DNA from: an uncultured Collinsella sp.
Lineage (GTDB): Bacteria; Actinomycetota; Coriobacteriia; Coriobacteriales; Coriobacteriaceae
Assembly (NCBI GenBank): GCA_900768795.1
Contig: CAAGEH010000017.1
Coordinates: 1 to 64,000 of the forward strand
DNA: 64,000 bases
Direction of reading: 5' to 3'
Shown here piece after piece: positions 8,767 through 17,157 of this stretch (the stretch's first letter is position 1; each line of letters starts with the position of its first letter). A program made the position numbers and the translations under genes. The notes under the pieces were generated by a model. It was not told where the DNA came from, did not search any database, and saw nothing but the letters and a program-made list of their open reading frames with translations.

Positions 8767-9702
8767 ATGGGGGAGCGCTCTTCTCGTTCTGGCGATATTC
8801 GGGAAGCCGTCGATGACTTCATTCGATTCGTGTCTTGTGTCGAGGGGCTATCTCCGGAGACCGCTCGAGCCTACGACCAGCATCTCGATGCTTTTTGCTC
8901 ATGGGTTTGCCGTGCGGGGGTAGATCCTTTCGAGCTCGATCCGCGCTCTCTGAGAAAATATCTATCTTTTCTTGCCGCTTCCGGATACTCCCCCTCCAGC
9001 ATCAACGCCCATCTTTCAGCAATTCGTTCGTTTTACCGATGGCTCGAACTCGACGGCAGAATCGATACCGATCTTGTATCGTGCGTCGTCAGCCCCAAGG
9101 AACCCAAGCGCCTTCCGCATGTCCTGTCCCATGCTCAGGTTTCAGCGCTTCTGGACGCCCCCGACAACTCTTGCGACATCGGGATGCGCGATGCGGCGAT
9201 TCTCGAACTGTTTTACGCCTCGGGCGCTCGCATCTCCGAGGTCTCGTCTCTCGATGTGGATAGCATCGACTTCCATGCTCGTTCCGTTCGTCTCTTTGGT
9301 AAGGGTTCCAAAGAGCGCATCGTCCCGCTGTATAAAAAGGCGCTTGAGCTCGTTGAATCGTACATCGAAGTCGCTCGTCCCCGTCTTATCGAGAGGTCCG
9401 GTAAAGCTTGGGCGCCTTCTCTTGCGGACCCGCTGTTTATCTCAAAGCGCGGAAACAGAATGTCCGCTGCCGCTATTCGCAAGATGTTCCATACATACGC
9501 TTCTGCCGTTGGAATTCCCGATGACATCACGCCTCATGCGCTTCGGCACACGTTTGCCACCGACCTGCTTGCCGGCGGGGCGGACTTGAGGAGCGTTCAG
9601 GAGTTGCTGGGACACTCGAGCTTATCGACCACCCAGTTGTATACGCATCTAACTCCCGATCGGCTTCTTTCCTCTGTGGTTCAGGCGCATCCCCGTGCAT
9701 AA
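8767..9702 (+). CDS. xerC: Tyrosine recombinase XerC
   Basis: Site-specific tyrosine recombinase that, with XerD, resolves chromosome dimers at dif. The 311-residue protein has an N-terminal SAM-like core-binding domain (10-105) and the catalytic domain with Arg155 (ASGARISE), Lys179 (GKGSKE), His257 and Arg260 (HALRHT), His283 (LGHSS) and nucleophile Tyr292 (LYTHL). The start ATG at 8767 lies 1 nt after the trmFO stop; the open frame upstream of it overlaps trmFO and is not used. The trmFO-xerC linkage is what points to XerC rather than XerD. Its likely target, a dif site, is seen 32 kb away at 41190. Confidence 0.92.
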   Translation: MGERSSRSGDIREAVDDFIRFVSCVEGLSPETARAYDQHLDAFCSWVCRAGVDPFELDPRSLRKYLSFLAASGYSPSSINAHLSAIRSFYRWLELDGRIDTDLVSCVVSPKEPKRLPHVLSHAQVSALLDAPDNSCDIGMRDAAILELFYASGARISEVSSLDVDSIDFHARSVRLFGKGSKERIVPLYKKALELVESYIEVARPRLIERSGKAWAPSLADPLFISKRGNRMSAAAIRKMFHTYASAVGIPDDITPHALRHTFATDLLAGGADLRSVQELLGHSSLSTTQLYTHLTPDRLLSSVVQAHPRA

Positions 9703-9737
9703 CGTTCACAAATACCCGACATGTTTGAAGCCTGCAT

Positions 9738-9765
9738 TTGATTTCCCAGGAGATGCTGGTATCAT
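9738..9765 (+). promoter_or_regulatory. Probable rpsB-tsf promoter
   Basis: TTGATT at 9738-9743 and an extended -10, TGGTATCAT with TATCAT at 9760-9765, are spaced by 16 nt. Transcription from here would give a leader of about 130 nt before rpsB. Confidence 0.6.
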
Positions 9766-9771
9766 TCATCA

Positions 9772-9901
9772 GGTTGCTTTACGCAACAGTTCATATCACG
9801 CACGCGCGGATACTTTCGACCGTGGTGCTCGGACATTGGTAGCACAGGTCCGAGTGGTTTTGAGGGGCTGACCCCGCGCGGAGGCAAACCAGGAGGTAAT
9901 T
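9772..9901 (+). promoter_or_regulatory. Structured 5' leader of rpsB, possible S2-binding autoregulatory RNA
   Basis: The leader contains GCTCGGAC (9827-9834) pairing with GTCCGAGT (9848-9855) across a 13-nt loop, and a tight hairpin GGGG-CTGA-CCCC (9864-9875) just before the AGGAGGT ribosome binding site. Ribosomal protein S2 leaders that regulate rpsB, including an actinobacterial class, are known. Whether this one belongs to that class cannot be decided without a covariance-model search. Confidence 0.45.
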
Positions 9902-10651
9902 ATGGCTACCAAGATCAATATCCGTACGCTGCTCGAGGCTGGCTGCCACTTCGGCCACCAGACCCGTCGTTGGAACCCCAAGATGAAACCCTATATCTTC
10001 GGCGAGCGCAACGGTATCTACATCCTTGATCTCAAGCAGACCATTCTCGACGCCGACCAGGCATACACCTTCGTCAAGAACATCGCCAAGACCGGCAACG
10101 TTCTCTTCGTCGGCACCAAGAAGCAGGCTCAGGAGGCAGTTAAGACCGCTGCCGAGCGCGCCAACATGCCCTATATCAACCAGCGTTGGCTCGGCGGTAT
10201 GCTCACCAACTTCGTGACCATCCGCTCCCGCATCAACCGCATGGAAGAGCTCGAGACCATGGTCGATGACGGTCGTATGGCTCTTCTCCCCAAGAAGGAG
10301 CAGGCTGTTCTCGGCAAGGAGCTCGCTAAGCTCCAGACCAACCTCGGTGGTGCCCGCGACATGAAGGGTCTGCCTCAGGCTCTCTTCGTTATCGACACCA
10401 AGCGCGAGGAGAACGCCATCAAGGAGGCCCAGCGTCTTCATATCCCTGTTGTCGCTCTGATCGACACCAACTCCGACCCCGATGTTGTCGATTACGGCAT
10501 TCCCTGCAACGATGACGCTATCTCCGCCGTCACTCTTATGTGCGAGCTTATGGCAGATGCTTGCCTCGCAGGTTCCGGCAAAGAGCAGATCTCCGAGGCT
10601 GAGATGGCCGCAGAGGCCCCTGCCGCCGAGGAAGCCCCCAAGGCTGAGTAA
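9902..10651 (+). CDS. rpsB: 30S ribosomal protein S2
   Basis: Small-subunit protein S2. The 249-residue product has the usual start '[19 protein letters not shown]', then '[19 protein letters not shown]', '[14 protein letters not shown]' and '[12 protein letters not shown]', with an Ala/Glu-rich tail. AGGAGGT lies 5 nt upstream. It forms a two-gene unit with tsf (38-nt gap), closed by a strong terminator, the standard bacterial arrangement. Codon use is strongly biased to C- and G-ending codons, as expected of a highly expressed gene. Confidence 0.98.
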   Translation: MATKINIRTLLEAGCHFGHQTRRWNPKMKPYIFGERNGIYILDLKQTILDADQAYTFVKNIAKTGNVLFVGTKKQAQEAVKTAAERANMPYINQRWLGGMLTNFVTIRSRINRMEELETMVDDGRMALLPKKEQAVLGKELAKLQTNLGGARDMKGLPQALFVIDTKREENAIKEAQRLHIPVVALIDTNSDPDVVDYGIPCNDDAISAVTLMCELMADACLAGSGKEQISEAEMAAEAPAAEEAPKAE

Positions 10652-10689
10652 ACGTATCTCACAGCATCTTTTCTTCGAAAGGAACTAAC

Positions 10690-11559
10690 ATGGCCAAGAT
10701 TACCGCAGCTATGGTTAAGCAGCTTCGCGAGATGACCGACTCCCCGATGATGGAGTGCAAGAAGGCTCTCGTCGAGGCGGACGGCGATATTGATCTCGCT
10801 GTCGACGTTCTTCGCAAGAACGGTCTTGCCAAGGCAGCCAAGAAGGCCGGTCGCGAGACCAACGAGGGCGCTGTTGCCGCTTACGTCTCTGAGGACGGAA
10901 AGTCCGGTGCTCTTCTCGAGCTCTCCTGTGAGACCGACTTCGTCGGCTCCAATGCCAAGTTCACCGGTTTCGCCAAGGATGTCGCTCAGGTTGTTTCCGA
11001 GACGGCTCCCGCAGACGTCGAGGACCTTCTGACTAAGCCCATGAACGGCAACACCGTTTCCGATGAGCTTACCGAGATGATTCACATCATGGGCGAGAAC
11101 ATGAAGATCGCTCGTTTTGCCGCTCGCACGGTTGAGTCCGGTGCGCTTTCTTCTTACATCCATATGGGTGGCAAGATCGGCGTTCTCGTTGAGTTCGCTT
11201 TCGACAAGGCCGAGACCGCTTCCGCCGACGCTTTCAAGACCTTCGCTCACGATGTTGCTCTGCAGGTTGCAGCCGCCGCTCCTATCTGCGCTGTTCGCGA
11301 GGATGTCCCTGCTGACATCGTTGCTCACGAGAAGGAGATTTACATCGCTCAGGCTGCCGAATCCGGTAAGCCCGAGGCGATTCAGGAGAAGATGGCAATC
11401 GGTCGTCTCGAGAAGTTCTACAAGGGTTCTGTCCTCAACGAGCAGGAGTTCATCAAGGATTCCTCTCTTACCATCAAGAAGTATGCCGAGCAGGTTTCCA
11501 AGGAGCTTGGCGACACCATCAAGGTTGTAGCATTCGATCGTCTGGTTCGCGGCGAGTAG
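10690..11559 (+). CDS. tsf: Elongation factor Ts
   Basis: Guanine-nucleotide exchange factor for EF-Tu. The N-terminal UBA-like domain reads 'VKQLREMTDSPMMECKKAL', followed by NGLAKAAKKAGRETNEGAV and the signature 'LSCETDFVGSN'; two dimerisation subdomains follow. The 289-residue length is normal. The ribosome binding site is GAAAGGA. It is co-transcribed with rpsB and ends at a strong terminator 24 nt downstream. Confidence 0.98.
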   Translation: MAKITAAMVKQLREMTDSPMMECKKALVEADGDIDLAVDVLRKNGLAKAAKKAGRETNEGAVAAYVSEDGKSGALLELSCETDFVGSNAKFTGFAKDVAQVVSETAPADVEDLLTKPMNGNTVSDELTEMIHIMGENMKIARFAARTVESGALSSYIHMGGKIGVLVEFAFDKAETASADAFKTFAHDVALQVAAAAPICAVREDVPADIVAHEKEIYIAQAAESGKPEAIQEKMAIGRLEKFYKGSVLNEQEFIKDSSLTIKKYAEQVSKELGDTIKVVAFDRLVRGE

Positions 11560-11582
11560 TTGATTGCGTAAGCGTTGATTTG

Positions 11583-11616
11583 GCAGGCTATGGGTTTCAT
11601 CCATAGCCTGCTTTTT
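11583..11616 (+). terminator. Intrinsic terminator after rpsB-tsf
   Basis: A perfect 11-bp stem GCAGGCTATGG / CCATAGCCTGC with a 7-nt loop is followed by TTTTT. This is one of the clearest terminators in the window. Confidence 0.92.
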
Positions 11617-11637
11617 CATGAAACAACAATTACGGTT

Positions 11638-11646
11638 TGTTATCAT
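11638..11646 (+). promoter_or_regulatory. Possible pyrH promoter (extended -10)
   Basis: TGTTATCAT, an extended -10 with TATCAT at 11641-11646, lies between the tsf terminator and pyrH. No convincing -35 is visible. The same TGNTATCAT form occurs before rpsB. Confidence 0.35.
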
Positions 11647-11676
11647 GAATAAAGTTTCTAGCATTGGAGGATGGTT

Positions 11677-12399
11677 TTGTCCGAATACCTTTACAAGCGC
11701 ATTCTTTTGAAGCTGTCAGGTGAAGCGCTGATGGGGGATGGCTCCTATGGCATCGACCCTAAAGTTATCGATCGTTTGGCCAAGCAGGTTAAAGAGCTTG
11801 TCGCTGAAGGCATTCAGGTGGGAATCGTCGTCGGTGGCGGTAACATTTTCCGTGGTATGGCAGGAGCTGCCGGCGGCATGGACCGTGCGCAGGCTGACTA
11901 TATGGGAATGCTTGCCACCGTCATGAACGCGCTTGCACTTCAGGATGCATTCGAGCACAATGACGTCGCCTGTCGCGTCATGAGCGCCATTCAGATGAAT
12001 GAGGTCTGCGAGCCTTATATTCGCCGTCGCGCCATGAACCATCTATCCAAGGGCGATGTCGTTATCTTTGCCGCAGGCTCCGGCAATCCCTATTTCACGA
12101 CCGACACCGCTGCCGCCCTTCGCGCTTGTGAAATCGGTGCGGACTGCCTGCTTAAGGCTACCAAAGTTGACGGCATCTACGACAAGGATCCCGTCAAGTG
12201 CGACGATGCCGTTCGCTTTGACTCCATTACCTATCACGAGGTTCTGCTTCGCGGCCTTCAGGTTATGGATAGCACTGCGACCGCTCTCTGCCAGGATAAC
12301 AGCATGCCCATTGTCGTTTTGAATATCGATGGAGACAATCATATCAAGCGTGCGCTTATGGGTGAACCCGTGGGCACGGTCGTCTACCAGGAGGATTAA
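11677..12399 (+). CDS. pyrH: UMP kinase
   Basis: Hexameric amino-acid-kinase-fold enzyme that phosphorylates UMP to UDP in pyrimidine nucleotide synthesis. Motifs are '[10 protein letters not shown]', '[11 protein letters not shown]' and '[15 protein letters not shown]'. I place the start at TTG 11677 because GGAGG (11666-11670) is 6 nt upstream; the in-frame ATG at 11671 directly abuts GGAGG with no spacer and would give 2 extra residues (242). It heads the pyrH-frr-uppS-cdsA-dxr run, with 2 nt to frr. Confidence 0.95.
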   Translation: MSEYLYKRILLKLSGEALMGDGSYGIDPKVIDRLAKQVKELVAEGIQVGIVVGGGNIFRGMAGAAGGMDRAQADYMGMLATVMNALALQDAFEHNDVACRVMSAIQMNEVCEPYIRRRAMNHLSKGDVVIFAAGSGNPYFTTDTAAALRACEIGADCLLKATKVDGIYDKDPVKCDDAVRFDSITYHEVLLRGLQVMDSTATALCQDNSMPIVVLNIDGDNHIKRALMGEPVGTVVYQED

Positions 12400-12401
12400 T
12401 C

Positions 12402-12938
12402 ATGGCCGAGAAGATTACCGATCACATGGACAAATCGCTCGAAAGCCTCAAGCACAACCTTTCCAAGGTTCGCACCGGCAGGGCAAATGCCAATATTCTT
12501 TCGGATATCACCGTTGACTATTACGGTGTTCCGACCCCTATCACCCAGGTTGCCGCCGTTAAAACGCCCGAGGCTCATATGTTGATGATCGAGCCCTGGG
12601 ACAAGGCGCTCGTCAACGCCATCGTCAAGGCGATTGCCGCTTCCGATCTGGGTATCACGCCCAACTCCGACGGCATGGTCGTCCGCCTTCCTTTCCCTGC
12701 GCCCACCGAGGAGCGTCGTCGTGAGCTTGTTAAGGAATGCCGCGAGTACGGTGAGCAGGCAAAAATCGCCATTCGCAATATTCGCCGAGACTTCAACAAC
12801 AAGCTTGAGCGTGACGAGGGCCTCACCGAAGATGATGTTCGCCGCGAACAGGCTCGCGTGCAGAAGTGCACCGACGAGTACGTCGAAAAAGTCGATGAGA
12901 TTCTAAAGGCTAAAGAAGCCGAGGTCATGGAGATTTAA
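12402..12938 (+). CDS. frr: Ribosome recycling factor
   Basis: Splits post-termination ribosomes together with EF-G. The 178-residue protein is near the standard 185 and carries 'KVRTGRANANILSDITVDYYG', 'MLMIEPWDKALV' and 'RLPFPAPTEERRRELVK'. The ATG follows pyrH by 2 nt with AGGAGG inside the pyrH end, so translation is coupled. The next gene, uppS, begins directly after its stop. Confidence 0.98.
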   Translation: MAEKITDHMDKSLESLKHNLSKVRTGRANANILSDITVDYYGVPTPITQVAAVKTPEAHMLMIEPWDKALVNAIVKAIAASDLGITPNSDGMVVRLPFPAPTEERRRELVKECREYGEQAKIAIRNIRRDFNNKLERDEGLTEDDVRREQARVQKCTDEYVEKVDEILKAKEAEVMEI

Positions 12939-13736
12939 GTGCAGGTCGATAGCAAAAAGCTAGCCGAGTACTTTGTCGACGCCCCTGAGGGCGTCGACTT
13001 TTCTCAGCTAGATATGGGTCGTATCCCTCAACATATTTCATGCATTATGGACGGCAACGGCCGTTGGGCTACGGCTCGTGGGTTAAATCGAGGTGAAGGC
13101 CATAAGGCGGGTATCGTGTCGCTCCGCGAGATCATCACGGCCTGTGTTCGCCTCGGCGTGGACGTCCTTTCCGCATACGCGTTCTCCACTGAGAACTGGA
13201 AGCGTCCTGCCCAAGAGGTCAATCTCCTTATGCATCTGTTTGCGAAAACATTTGTCGAGGAGCTTCCTCTTCTAGAGCGAGAAAATGTCCGCGTCGTTTT
13301 CCTGGGTGATATCTCGGCTCTTCCGAAAAAGACGCGTGAGGTCTTTGAGCGTGGACTTGAGGCGTGTTCCTCTCACACGGGCATGGTTCTCGCACTTGCC
13401 GTCAATTACGGGGCTCGAGCCGAGATCACCCGTGCCGTTCGCGAGCTCGCGGTCGAGGCCGCTGAAGGCCGTATCGACCCTTCTTCCATCGATGACGACA
13501 TGGTCGCTTCCCGACTCTATACCGCCGGACTTCCCGATCCTGAGCTTGTTATTCGCACATCTGGCGAGATGCGCCTTTCGAATTACCTTCTTTGGCAGGT
13601 CGCTTACTCGGAGTTCTACCTGACCGATACCCTGTGGCCTGATTTTGATAAATGGGGACTTGTACAGGCAATTTTGTCTTATCAACATCGTGATCGCCGT
13701 TTTGGCGGATTAACCCAGACCGATAAGGAGCAATAG
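12939..13736 (+). CDS. uppS: Isoprenyl (undecaprenyl) diphosphate synthase
   Basis: Cis-prenyltransferase that condenses IPP units onto farnesyl diphosphate to make the C55 lipid carrier for cell-wall synthesis. Motifs are 'CIMDGNGRWATARGL' with the catalytic Asp, 'YAFSTENWKRP', 'VNYGARAEI' and 'PDPELVIRTSGEMRLSNYL'. The GTG at 12939 abuts the frr stop and gives 265 residues. A later ATG at 13014 would start the protein at the conserved core but has no ribosome binding site. The intervening 25 codons contain a terminator-like hairpin (listed separately). Confidence 0.94.
   Translation: MQVDSKKLAEYFVDAPEGVDFSQLDMGRIPQHISCIMDGNGRWATARGLNRGEGHKAGIVSLREIITACVRLGVDVLSAYAFSTENWKRPAQEVNLLMHLFAKTFVEELPLLERENVRVVFLGDISALPKKTREVFERGLEACSSHTGMVLALAVNYGARAEITRAVRELAVEAAEGRIDPSSIDDDMVASRLYTAGLPDPELVIRTSGEMRLSNYLLWQVAYSEFYLTDTLWPDFDKWGLVQAILSYQHRDRRFGGLTQTDKEQ
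12975..13002 (+). promoter_or_regulatory. Terminator-like hairpin inside the 5' end of uppS
   Basis: A perfect 10-bp inverted repeat GTCGACGCCC / GGGCGTCGAC with a 4-nt CTGA loop is followed at once by TTTT. It lies in codons 13-22 of uppS. It has the shape of an intrinsic terminator and could attenuate the pyrH-frr transcript before uppS, or simply be coding sequence that folds. Confidence 0.55.
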
Positions 13737-13737
13737 C

Positions 13738-14589
13738 ATGATAGGGGAGTCGAGATCTGTAAAAGAAAAGGCGGCGACGAAACAATCCTCCGGTTTTGTG
13801 ACCCGTGTTGTTTCGGGTGCCATCTATGCCGTCCTGTTTATCGGGTGCATCTATTTTGGCTCGATCAGTATCGCCGTATTCGTTGCTGCGATGAGCGGTC
13901 TTTGCTGCTATGAGTTCTATCGCATGATGCGCAAGGACGGTAAGGTTCCCAACGAGCTTCTCGGTCTTGCAGCCGCCGTTGCGTTTCCGATTGCCTCTCT
14001 CGCCAATTCCATCTGGCTCAACCTCATCCTGTTCCTCCTTGTCGCGATTTGCGGTCTCTGGTATGTCATTTCCCCACGCACCCGCATCGCCGATGTTGCG
14101 GTAACCCTGATGGGTCCCATTTACACAGGGTTCATGTTGTCCTCCATCGTTCATTTGAGGGCTTGCGAACCCGGTTTCGCCGGTGCCCTTTTGACCATCG
14201 GCGTCTGTGCCTCACTTTGGGTTTCAGATTCGTTCGCGTACCTTGTTGGCAGCCGTTTCGGATCCCATAAGATCGTCCCCAAGATTTCCCCTAAAAAGAG
14301 CTGGGAGGGATTTTTCGGCGGTATTGTCGGCTCTGTCTTGATTTGGCTGATTCTCTGGGCCACTCACTTTTACAAACTCGCATTACCCTATGCCCTACTT
14401 TGCGGTGTTGTTGTCTCTGTTATGGGCTTTTTCGGCGACCTGATCGAATCGCGTATCAAACGCGGGGTCGGTGTTAAAGATTCCGGCAACATCATCCCCG
14501 GTCATGGCGGTATGCTTGACCGTTCTGACTCATTGATTCTCGGTTGCATCACCGCGCAGCTGCTTCTCATTGTCGGGGGCGTGCTGTAA
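13738..14589 (+). CDS. cdsA: Phosphatidate cytidylyltransferase
   Basis: Membrane enzyme that makes CDP-diacylglycerol from phosphatidate and CTP, the branch point of phospholipid synthesis. The 283-residue protein has about seven hydrophobic segments starting near residue 20 and the C-terminal signature 'FFGDLIESRIKRGVGVKDSG' followed by 'PGHGGMLDRSDSL'. It starts 1 nt after uppS and overlaps dxr by 1 nt. Its product feeds both PgsA-type proteins encoded later in the window. Confidence 0.96.
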   Translation: MIGESRSVKEKAATKQSSGFVTRVVSGAIYAVLFIGCIYFGSISIAVFVAAMSGLCCYEFYRMMRKDGKVPNELLGLAAAVAFPIASLANSIWLNLILFLLVAICGLWYVISPRTRIADVAVTLMGPIYTGFMLSSIVHLRACEPGFAGALLTIGVCASLWVSDSFAYLVGSRFGSHKIVPKISPKKSWEGFFGGIVGSVLIWLILWATHFYKLALPYALLCGVVVSVMGFFGDLIESRIKRGVGVKDSGNIIPGHGGMLDRSDSLILGCITAQLLLIVGGVL

Positions 14590-15779
14590 TGGGGGCTCCA
14601 AAGCTGCGTGTCGCCGTTCTTGGTTGCTCCGGGTCAATCGGTCGCCAGACGCTCGACGTCTGCCGTCAGCATGCCGACAAAATCGATGTCGTTGCTCTTT
14701 CGGTTAACAGCTCTGTTTCCGAGCTCGTTTGCGATGCTGTCGAGTTCCATGCTTCTTACGTTTCCGTTGCAGATGAGAGCTATAAAGACGCTCCCGAGCT
14801 TTCGGATCTCCCCTTCGGATGCCACCTTTCCTTTGGTTCGGATGCCGTTTCCGATCTGGCGCGTTTGGACGTTGTCGATTGCGTCTGCGTCTCCATTGTC
14901 GGCGCCGCGGGCTTGTCTGCAAGTCACGCCGCACTTGAGGCTGGAAAGAGGCTTGCTCTCTCCAACAAGGAATCGCTCGTGGTGGCCGGCGATCTGCTTA
15001 TTCCCTTAGCTCGCAAGATGTCCGAGAAGGCCGGTGAGCAGCTGCTGCTTCCTGTCGACTCCGAGCATTCGGCTATTTTCCAATGCTATCAAGGCGAGGA
15101 TCCTAAGCAGGCCCATTGCATTTGGCTGACCTGTTCGGGTGGTCCGTTTTTCGGTATGACGCGCGAACAGCTCAAGTCGGTTAAGCCGAGTGATGCCCTC
15201 GCGCATCCTACCTGGTCAATGGGCGCAAAGATTACCATCGATTCCGCAACGCTTATGAACAAGGGGCTTGAGCGCATCGAGGCCATGCATCTTTTCGATT
15301 GCGACCTTGACGATATCCGTGTGCTCATTCAGAGGCAATCGAAGATTCATTCGATGGTGGAATATGACGACGGTTCGGTTATCGCCCATCTCGGTGCCTC
15401 TGACATGCGCATTCCCATTCAATATGCGTTCTCATATCCCGATCGCTGGGTGACTCCTGCGCCACGTATCGATTTCACCCAATTGGGTAGCCTGGAATTT
15501 TCCGCACCCGACCCCGACGCATTTCGCTGCCTTGCGCTTGCGGAGGAAGCCGGAAGAAGGGGAGGGTCGCTTCCTTGCGTTTTGAATGCTGCCAATGAGG
15601 TTGCCGTCGATGCGTTCCTCCACAATCGATGCTTGTTCACGGACATCGACCGCGTTGTCGAGACCTGTATGGATAAGCATGATGTCCAACGCGTCGAATC
15701 CTACGAACAATTGTCTTTAATTGATAGCCATACGAGGTCATTTGCTGCTGAACTTATTGAATCGATTGATTTTCGTTAG
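14589..15779 (+). CDS. dxr: 1-deoxy-D-xylulose 5-phosphate reductoisomerase
   Basis: Second enzyme of the MEP isoprenoid pathway, converting DXP to MEP with NADPH. Motifs are GCSGSIGRQT at the nucleotide-binding N-terminus (usually GSTGSIG), 'LSNKESLVVAG', 'PVDSEHSAIFQC' and 'HPTWSMGAKITIDSATLMNKG'. The ATG at 14589 overlaps the cdsA stop by 1 nt; the open frame upstream lies in cdsA and is not used. The product has 396 residues. With ispG and ispH in the same window, three MEP steps are represented. Confidence 0.96.
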   Translation: MGAPKLRVAVLGCSGSIGRQTLDVCRQHADKIDVVALSVNSSVSELVCDAVEFHASYVSVADESYKDAPELSDLPFGCHLSFGSDAVSDLARLDVVDCVCVSIVGAAGLSASHAALEAGKRLALSNKESLVVAGDLLIPLARKMSEKAGEQLLLPVDSEHSAIFQCYQGEDPKQAHCIWLTCSGGPFFGMTREQLKSVKPSDALAHPTWSMGAKITIDSATLMNKGLERIEAMHLFDCDLDDIRVLIQRQSKIHSMVEYDDGSVIAHLGASDMRIPIQYAFSYPDRWVTPAPRIDFTQLGSLEFSAPDPDAFRCLALAEEAGRRGGSLPCVLNAANEVAVDAFLHNRCLFTDIDRVVETCMDKHDVQRVESYEQLSLIDSHTRSFAAELIESIDFR

Positions 15780-15787
15780 GCACTTAC

Positions 15788-17146
15788 ATGCTCCTTTCTG
15801 CACTTCACGCTATATTTTGGGGTCTTTTGACTCTATCTGTTCTCGTTTTTATTCACGAAGGCGGGCATTTTCTTGCCGCGCGATTGTGCGGTGTGCGCGT
15901 GACGGAATTTTTTCTTGGTTTGCCGTGCCGCTTCAACATTCACTATGTATCTAAAAAAATCGGTACCAAATTCGGTGTCACGCCGCTCCTTTTGGGCGGA
16001 TATGCCGCGATTTGCGGTATGGATCCGACTGAGTGCTCATATGCTGCCGATGTACTTGAATTGATACATAAACAAGGTCGCGCCAGCGTAGACGAGATGG
16101 CATCCACTCTATCTATATCCACGGATGACGCGCTTGAGGCGTGCGTCCTTCTGCAGTCCTGGGGATCGATTTCGCCTGTTTACGAAACCGATGACGGCTC
16201 AAAACCCGATACGAGATATTACGCAACCGTCTATATGTCCGTCCCGCGAGATCACTCTGGATATACCGTATACGATGGCAAAAAGTTTATGCGCGCCGAG
16301 GCGACCTTACCTGGTGATTCCTGGGTACCTCAAATGTCAAAGGAGGCCTTTTTTGAGTTTGAGCGCGATAAAACCTATATCGGACAAGGTTTCTGGCGGC
16401 GCGCTTTCATGCTCGTTGCCGGCATCTGCGTAAATATCGTATGCGGGCTTTTGCTGCTTATGAGTGTTTACTCCTTTATCGGCGTTACCGTTGGCGTTAA
16501 CTCGAATCAGATCGGGGCTGTCGATCGCACCTCGATCGCATATGACGCCGGGCTTAGAGAGGGCGACACGATTCTTCAGATCGGTGATGAGTCGTGTTCA
16601 GATTGGTCGGATATCCTGAGTGCAGTAAACAATGCATCGGGTTCTACATGCGAAATCGTATTCAGACGTGATGGCGTTAACAAAACGACTCGAGTTTCGC
16701 TTCCAAAGAAATCCAAGCTGGGAATTTCCGTTCAGACAAAGGTTGTCCATCTTAAGCTGATTGATTCTTTTAAGGTTTCCGTCAATTACGTCGTCCAGAC
16801 CGCCCAGGGCGTGGCACAGCTTCTGATGCCGCAGCATACCAAGGAAATACTTGATAACTCGACGTCAGTTGTGGGCATCTCGATTATGTCCTCCGAGGCT
16901 GCCGAAGCCGGAGTTTCAACATATCTTACGTTTGCCGCACTCATTTCGCTTTCCCTCGGCTTCATGAACCTGCTACCGATCCCGCCTCTTGACGGCGGTA
17001 AACTTCTCATCGAAATCGTCCAAGCCGTTTCCCGACGCAAACTTTCCCTGCGCGTGCAGAACGCGCTCACGTTGGTGGGAATCGCGCTGTTCGCTCTTCT
17101 TTTCGTGTACATGCTTCGCTCGGATATTCTCCGCTTTATTCTCTAA
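15788..17146 (+). CDS. rseP: RseP-family site-2 metalloprotease with an inserted winged-helix-like segment
   Basis: Intramembrane zinc protease of family M50B, which cleaves anti-sigma factors or signal-peptide remnants. HEGGH at 23-27 in the first membrane segment and 'NLLPIPPLDGGKL' near residue 395 form the active site; a PDZ domain lies at about 240-310. Between the first membrane segment and the second (near 207) is a ~110-residue cytoplasmic insertion. Its first half (84-132, 'ADVLELIHKQGRASVDEM...') looks like a winged helix, which ordinary RseP proteins lack. It sits between dxr and ispG as in many bacteria. The insertion's role is unknown. Confidence 0.9.
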   Translation: MLLSALHAIFWGLLTLSVLVFIHEGGHFLAARLCGVRVTEFFLGLPCRFNIHYVSKKIGTKFGVTPLLLGGYAAICGMDPTECSYAADVLELIHKQGRASVDEMASTLSISTDDALEACVLLQSWGSISPVYETDDGSKPDTRYYATVYMSVPRDHSGYTVYDGKKFMRAEATLPGDSWVPQMSKEAFFEFERDKTYIGQGFWRRAFMLVAGICVNIVCGLLLLMSVYSFIGVTVGVNSNQIGAVDRTSIAYDAGLREGDTILQIGDESCSDWSDILSAVNNASGSTCEIVFRRDGVNKTTRVSLPKKSKLGISVQTKVVHLKLIDSFKVSVNYVVQTAQGVAQLLMPQHTKEILDNSTSVVGISIMSSEAAEAGVSTYLTFAALISLSLGFMNLLPIPPLDGGKLLIEIVQAVSRRKLSLRVQNALTLVGIALFALLFVYMLRSDILRFIL

Positions 17147-17157
17147 GGTCGTAATTC

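Noticed and set aside
8767..9702. Tyrosine recombinase as a phage or island integrase
   Set aside because: Length, catalytic layout and linkage to trmFO fit housekeeping XerC, and no mobile genes surround it.
10492..11664. 390-codon open frame on the minus strand across rpsB and tsf
   Set aside because: It is antisense to two highly expressed genes with strong codon bias, has a leucine/glycine-rich composition with no recognisable domain, and no ribosome binding site; it is a shadow of the sense genes.
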